This document shows, in pieces, positions 60,784 through 64,000 of a DNA stretch of 64,000 nt. Each line of letters opens with the position of its first letter. The first letter of the stretch is position 1. This stretch comes from an uncultured Clostridiaceae bacterium (GTDB lineage Bacteria; Bacillota; Clostridia; Clostridiales; Clostridiaceae): contig CAMJGD010000002.1 in NCBI GenBank assembly GCA_946405135.1, positions 186,001 to 250,000 of the forward strand, written 5' to 3'. The translations under genes and the position numbers were made by a program. The notes below the pieces were generated by a model. That model ran no database searches. It had not been told where the DNA came from and saw only the letters and a list, made by a program, of their open reading frames with translations.

Positions 60784-60823
60784 AAAAGTAAAAGTCCGCA
60801 AAACCTTGCGAACTTTTACTTTT
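60784..60823 (-). terminator. Terminator after the 46-residue gene
   Basis: A long stem (about 15 bp, one mismatch: AAAAGTAAAAGTCCGCA / TGCGAACTTTTACTTTT), T-rich on the minus strand. Overlaps the stop codon of the small gene. Confidence 0.8.
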
Positions 60824-60962
60824 AATCTGATTCTTTATTTTTAGATACTCCAAATACTGCTCTTGCACTTTCTGCATTAGGATCATGTTTTATATTTTTC
60901 TTTTTAAAATTTCCATCCTGCTTTTTATTATCTTTTGAATTTCTCATCTTACTGTTTGGCAT
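60822..60962 (-). CDS. Small basic protein, 46 residues
   Basis: ATG at 60962 has an excellent AAGGAGGATG site and opens a 46-codon frame MPNSKMRNSKDNKKQDGNF.. ending ..ARAVFGVSKNKESD. Highly basic and hydrophilic, no Cys, no membrane segment. The site, the terminator and the single clean frame support a real gene; the KHDPNAESARAVFGVS centre looks conserved in character. Function unknown, perhaps nucleic-acid or spore-core binding. Confidence 0.7.
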   Translation of the reverse strand: MPNSKMRNSKDNKKQDGNFKKKNIKHDPNAESARAVFGVSKNKESD

Positions 60963-61023
60963 AAAACATCCTCCTTTTTCTACTTTTATTTTGCCTAACA
61001 AAAATATTTTTATGTAAAAAAAA

Positions 61024-61050
61024 AGATATTGGTGGGGGATACCAATATCT
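61024..61050 (-). terminator. Terminator after the amidase-like gene
   Basis: A 10-bp perfect stem (AGATATTGGT / ACCAATATCT), 7-nt loop, T8-9 on the minus strand. 61051-61216 is otherwise AT-rich. Confidence 0.9.
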
Positions 61051-61216
61051 AAAGTTTAAAGGGGTATATAAATAAGGGGTTACATATATTAGGTTAATAA
61101 GTTAATTTTGCAAATATTATATTTATAATGTAAATATAGCATAAATTTATCATAAATTGTATTAATATTTTGTTAAATGTATTAATTTTAGTTTATATAT
61201 TTGTTAATTTTTTTTG

Positions 61217-61726
61217 CTACAAATTTTTACAATCTATAGCTTCTGTTATGGCTTGAGCCATTTTTTCACCACCATATAAATCTATATATTCCTTAAATTC
61301 TACATAGGTATTTTTTATAAATATAGCTTTAGCCCTAATGTTTTTTAACAGATATATCTTGCTTCCATCTTTAATACCCCCTACAATAAACCCTTGAGCT
61401 TTCATTTCATTTAGTATTTTCTTTGCAATGCATCTCTCTTCTTCCGTAACTGCAAATATTTCAGTTTTAATCTCCTCCCCCGCAGTAAAATTAACAGATA
61501 TAAATATATCTACATTATTCATATTGGCAATAAGAACTCTTTTATGAAGAGAATCTCCTATGCTAGAAGCTTTACTTGGAATACAATTTACTACACTATA
61601 ACCTCTAGATTTCAACTTTTCTATGATTTTGTATCCTATTTCCTTTACTAATTCTTCTTCTTCTATTTTTCCTTCTCTTTCTCCATAACCGCACAGATTA
61701 TATCCTGCATCTATTCCATATTTCAA
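61217..61726 (-). CDS. Amidase_3-like protein lacking zinc ligands
   Basis: A 169-residue protein with the fold markers of N-acetylmuramoyl-L-alanine amidase (CwlD/AmiC): IDAGYN at residue 5, a Glu-rich helix, LKSRGYSVV, HKRVLIANMNNVDIFISVNF and AIFIKNTYVEF. The zinc His of DAGH is Tyr, and the His of SxHxN is Asn, so it should not bind zinc in the normal way. No signal peptide. Probably a non-catalytic relative, maybe sporulation-linked; activity is not expected. Confidence 0.72.
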   Translation of the reverse strand: MKYGIDAGYNLCGYGEREGKIEEEELVKEIGYKIIEKLKSRGYSVVNCIPSKASSIGDSLHKRVLIANMNNVDIFISVNFTAGEEIKTEIFAVTEEERCIAKKILNEMKAQGFIVGGIKDGSKIYLLKNIRAKAIFIKNTYVEFKEYIDLYGGEKMAQAITEAIDCKNL

Positions 61727-61872
61727 AGCCTTATCACCTCATATAGAGTAAAAACTTTAGCTTATAAAATATTGTATTCAAAAGTATTAAAATAGGTTCT
61801 AAATATAATCTTATGGTATAAATATACTTTTTAACTCATATGCTATTTTAGAATATAACAGAGGTGATATGG

Positions 61873-62355
61873 ATGAAAGACCATTTATATAAATTTATAG
61901 CACTAATTATACTGTGTTCAATAGTTTTTACAGGTTGTACTTCAAAGACCTATAATATGATAATCATGAATAAGAAGCCAAGCAAATTTTATTATACCTC
62001 TGAACTATGTAAAGAACTTAATGAAACTAAAGGTTTTACCGCTAGTATTTTTCAAGTTAATCTGCATAAAGAAGTTCCTATATTAAAAGAAGACTTAAGC
62101 ACTATTGAAAACTTCTTTACCAATTTGAATACAGAAAACTTTATAGATAAGCCTGAAGGTATTAAAGAAAAGCCTCAGTATAAAATTTTTATAGAAAGTA
62201 ATAATGAAAAATTTGTTGTAAATGTATATGATGAAAAATATATATCCATCCACCCTTGGGATGGAACTTTTGAAATGGATTATATAGATATGTCTGATGT
62301 TTATAAAGCTTATAATTTATATGGTTTTTGCAAATATATATTAAAAGAACCGTAA
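61873..62355 (+). CDS. Hypothetical lipoprotein
   Basis: A 160-residue exported protein: basic tip, hydrophobic stretch (residues 6-20) and lipobox VFTGC, so lipidated at Cys near residue 23. The rest is hydrophilic with no family I recognise (NIENFFTNL-type helix, then a beta-rich KYKIFIESNNEKF section). I use ATG 61873; a GTG at 61864 overlaps the AGAGGTG site. Confidence 0.72.
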   Translation: MKDHLYKFIALIILCSIVFTGCTSKTYNMIIMNKKPSKFYYTSELCKELNETKGFTASIFQVNLHKEVPILKEDLSTIENFFTNLNTENFIDKPEGIKEKPQYKIFIESNNEKFVVNVYDEKYISIHPWDGTFEMDYIDMSDVYKAYNLYGFCKYILKEP

Positions 62356-62361
62356 AATATG

Positions 62362-62384
62362 GATGCTAAATTAGCATCTTTTTT
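62362..62384 (+). terminator. Terminator after the lipoprotein gene
   Basis: Stem GATGCT / AGCATC with a 5-nt loop, then T6. Confidence 0.7.
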
Positions 62385-62452
62385 ATTTTAATATATGCAT
62401 ATAAAGTATATAATCTTTATATAAAGAAATGTAATTATAAGGGGGCAGCCTT

Positions 62453-64000
62453 ATGGATACTATTAAATTTTCTGAAGCATACTCAAAATTTAATAAAAAA
62501 CTATTAAGCAGCAGATGGCTTCTAAAATGGGATATAAGTAAAAATACAGTCCAAAATCATATTAAAGACGCCTGCTTTATAAATAACTTATCTCATATGA
62601 TAGAAAATAAGGACTTTACTTGCAAAAGCACTTTAAATTTATGCAGCAATATGATAAAGGATATTTGTGTTCATAAAAAAATTAAAGATATACCTGATAA
62701 TTGGCTAAAATATATATATGAATATACCTTATATAAGTCCTTTGAAAACGCCATAACTATTGAGCTTAGAGATGAGTTAAATGGAGTATGCGAGTTATAC
62801 TTAAGATCTTTAAGGATAGTATGTGAACTTCAAAAGCAAAGTGATGATGGCAGCTTTCAAAGCAGATATCCACTAGAATTTCTAACTTACGAAGAAGAAA
62901 AAGGACTAGAAAACGATGAAGAATACAGAAAATTCTTAAAAGCTTTCAATCACAACTATACTTATGAAATGATGAAGCTGCATTATGAGTTAACAGGTTT
63001 TAATACTTTAGATCATATATGTGGAGTTCATTTTTTATCCCTCTACATAGCAAGACAGCTAAAACATATTGGAATTAACATTGATTTAGGAAGAGTCTCT
63101 GGAAGTGCTGCTGGGCATGACATAGGCAAATATGGCTGTAAAGGACCAGACCTTAAAAGAGTACCTTATCTTCATTATTATTATTCAGATCAGTGGTTTA
63201 AACGCTATGAAATAAATTATATAAGAAATATAGCTATAAATCATTCTACTTGGGACTTAGAACTTGAAAATCTGCCTCTTGAAAGTTTAATACTAATATA
63301 TTCAGATTTTAGAGTAAAAAATATACGCACTGATTCTGGAGAAGAAATGCATATATTTTCCTTAAAAGATTCCTTCCAAGTTATACTTAATAAATTAGAT
63401 AATCTAGATGGTTCAAAAGAAAAACGCTACAAAAGAGTATATTCTAAACTTAAAGATTTTGAAGAATTTTTAAAAAGCCTTAATATATGCTGTGACATAA
63501 TAGAAAACTTTAATATACAGTCCATAGAAAAACCTAAAACACCAGACTATGCTCTTATGCAAGGCGAGAAAGTAGTAAATAGCATTAAAAATCTTGCCAT
63601 CAATCACAATATCAATTTAATGTATATTTTAAGAGATGAATATTCTCTAGATACCATACTAGAAGCCGCAAGAAGTGAGAACAATTGGAAAAACTTAAGA
63701 GAATATATTAGAATATTTGAAGAATATTCTACTTACCTAACCCAAAAACAAAAGATTCAAACCATGAAATTTTTATATGAAAATCTAGTTCATCCTGAAG
63801 ATGACATAAGAAGACACTGTGCGGACTTAATAGGTACTCTTATAGCTATCTTTGATGAAGACTATAGAAAAGAAATTCCTGAAAACGTTAAACTTGAACC
63901 TGCTAATATAAAGAGTGCAGATTTATTCAATGAATACCTAGAACGCTTACTATTTCCAGGTCACAAAATTATACCTGCTCATAGATATTGGCTTGGATAC
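62453..64000 (+). CDS. Large HD-domain protein, 3' end cut by window edge
   Basis: ATG 62453 follows GGGGG and opens 516 codons without a stop to the window end. The only recognisable motif is AAGHDIGKYG near residue 221 with HSTWDLE further on, an HD-type metal phosphohydrolase core; NHNYTYEMMKLHYELTG and DHICGVHFLSLYIARQLK before it supply likely extra His. Such proteins hydrolyse phosphodiesters or nucleotides, but the substrate is unknown. The region after residue 350 is helical, possibly repeat-like. The size of the full protein cannot be seen. Confidence 0.8.
   Translation, partial: MDTIKFSEAYSKFNKKLLSSRWLLKWDISKNTVQNHIKDACFINNLSHMIENKDFTCKSTLNLCSNMIKDICVHKKIKDIPDNWLKYIYEYTLYKSFENAITIELRDELNGVCELYLRSLRIVCELQKQSDDGSFQSRYPLEFLTYEEEKGLENDEEYRKFLKAFNHNYTYEMMKLHYELTGFNTLDHICGVHFLSLYIARQLKHIGINIDLGRVSGSAAGHDIGKYGCKGPDLKRVPYLHYYYSDQWFKRYEINYIRNIAINHSTWDLELENLPLESLILIYSDFRVKNIRTDSGEEMHIFSLKDSFQVILNKLDNLDGSKEKRYKRVYSKLKDFEEFLKSLNICCDIIENFNIQSIEKPKTPDYALMQGEKVVNSIKNLAINHNINLMYILRDEYSLDTILEAARSENNWKNLREYIRIFEEYSTYLTQKQKIQTMKFLYENLVHPEDDIRRHCADLIGTLIAIFDEDYRKEIPENVKLEPANIKSADLFNEYLERLLFPGHKIIPAHRYWLGY

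Overview
The window reads as chromosome of an AT-rich, anaerobic, spore-forming member of Clostridium sensu stricto; I cannot name the species. Grounds: the rplU-prp-rpmA-obg block beside a SpoIVFA/SpoIVFB-like pair, a MreBCD-PBP2-MinCDE-RodA block, AGGAGG-type ribosome binding sites, many T-rich Rho-independent terminators, a peroxiredoxin/glutaredoxin/TrxB-like trio of the kind known from clostridia, and a HutP-family regulator.

Layout. 1-5.9 kb (minus strand): Obg (cut by the window edge), L27, the L27 protease Prp, L21 with its autoregulatory leader, RNase G/E, and a two-gene radical-SAM/DUF2344 pair. 6-7.8 kb: SpoIVFB- and SpoIVFA-like proteins. 7.9-18.3 kb: MgsA, RodA, MinE, MinD, MinC, PBP2, MreD, MreC, MreB, RadC, Maf and a small DUF4321 membrane protein, i.e. 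the cell-shape and division-site cluster. 18.4-25.8 kb: SPOR protein, GNAT, leucyl aminopeptidase, a Fet-type exporter, a FUSC protein, then the peroxide-defence operon with a consensus promoter and a PerR-like box. 25.9-30.8 kb: a mini b-heme-like membrane protein, EamA exporter, C26 amidotransferase, DUF2238 protein, a 6S RNA gene, a DUF1287 protein and tRNA-Leu(GAG). 30.8-34.2 kb: a TrpXYZ-like ABC operon with an attenuator-like leader, next to a HutP-family gene. 34.2-41.4 kb: lytic transglycosylase, CoaE, PolA, AroC, glutaminase, YibE/F. 41.5-46.7 kb: a 1715-residue surface PHP-domain protein. 47-56.5 kb: Ogt, an SDR, an APC transporter with an M18 aminopeptidase, an MBL hydrolase with a NUDIX-LUD fusion, and a GGGtGRT / NifU-like pair. 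56.7-59 kb: tRNA-Leu(CAA) carrying a small integrated element bounded by a perfect 33-bp repeat. 59-64 kb: M15 peptidase, a divergent cis-prenyltransferase, a degenerate amidase, a lipoprotein and a large HD-domain protein running off the end.

How it works together: most of the left half is core growth machinery (ribosome assembly, wall elongation by Mre/PBP2/RodA, septum placement by Min, replication repair by PolA). The right half is accessory: transport, peptide salvage, surface proteins and a remnant mobile island. The most promising undescribed system is the ABC operon leader at 33.5-33.7 kb. It has a perfect promoter, a terminator, a possible antiterminator strand set between UAG triplets, and three copies of GUAGUAUGGU, the last covering the start codon. 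It lies directly beside a HutP-like gene that seems to lack the histidines used by B. subtilis HutP. Other items worth checking are the metzincin island in tRNA-Leu, a Shine-Dalgarno that may be brought to its start codon by a hairpin, the NUDIX-LUD fusion, and the tiny protein with two matched His-x13-His pairs.
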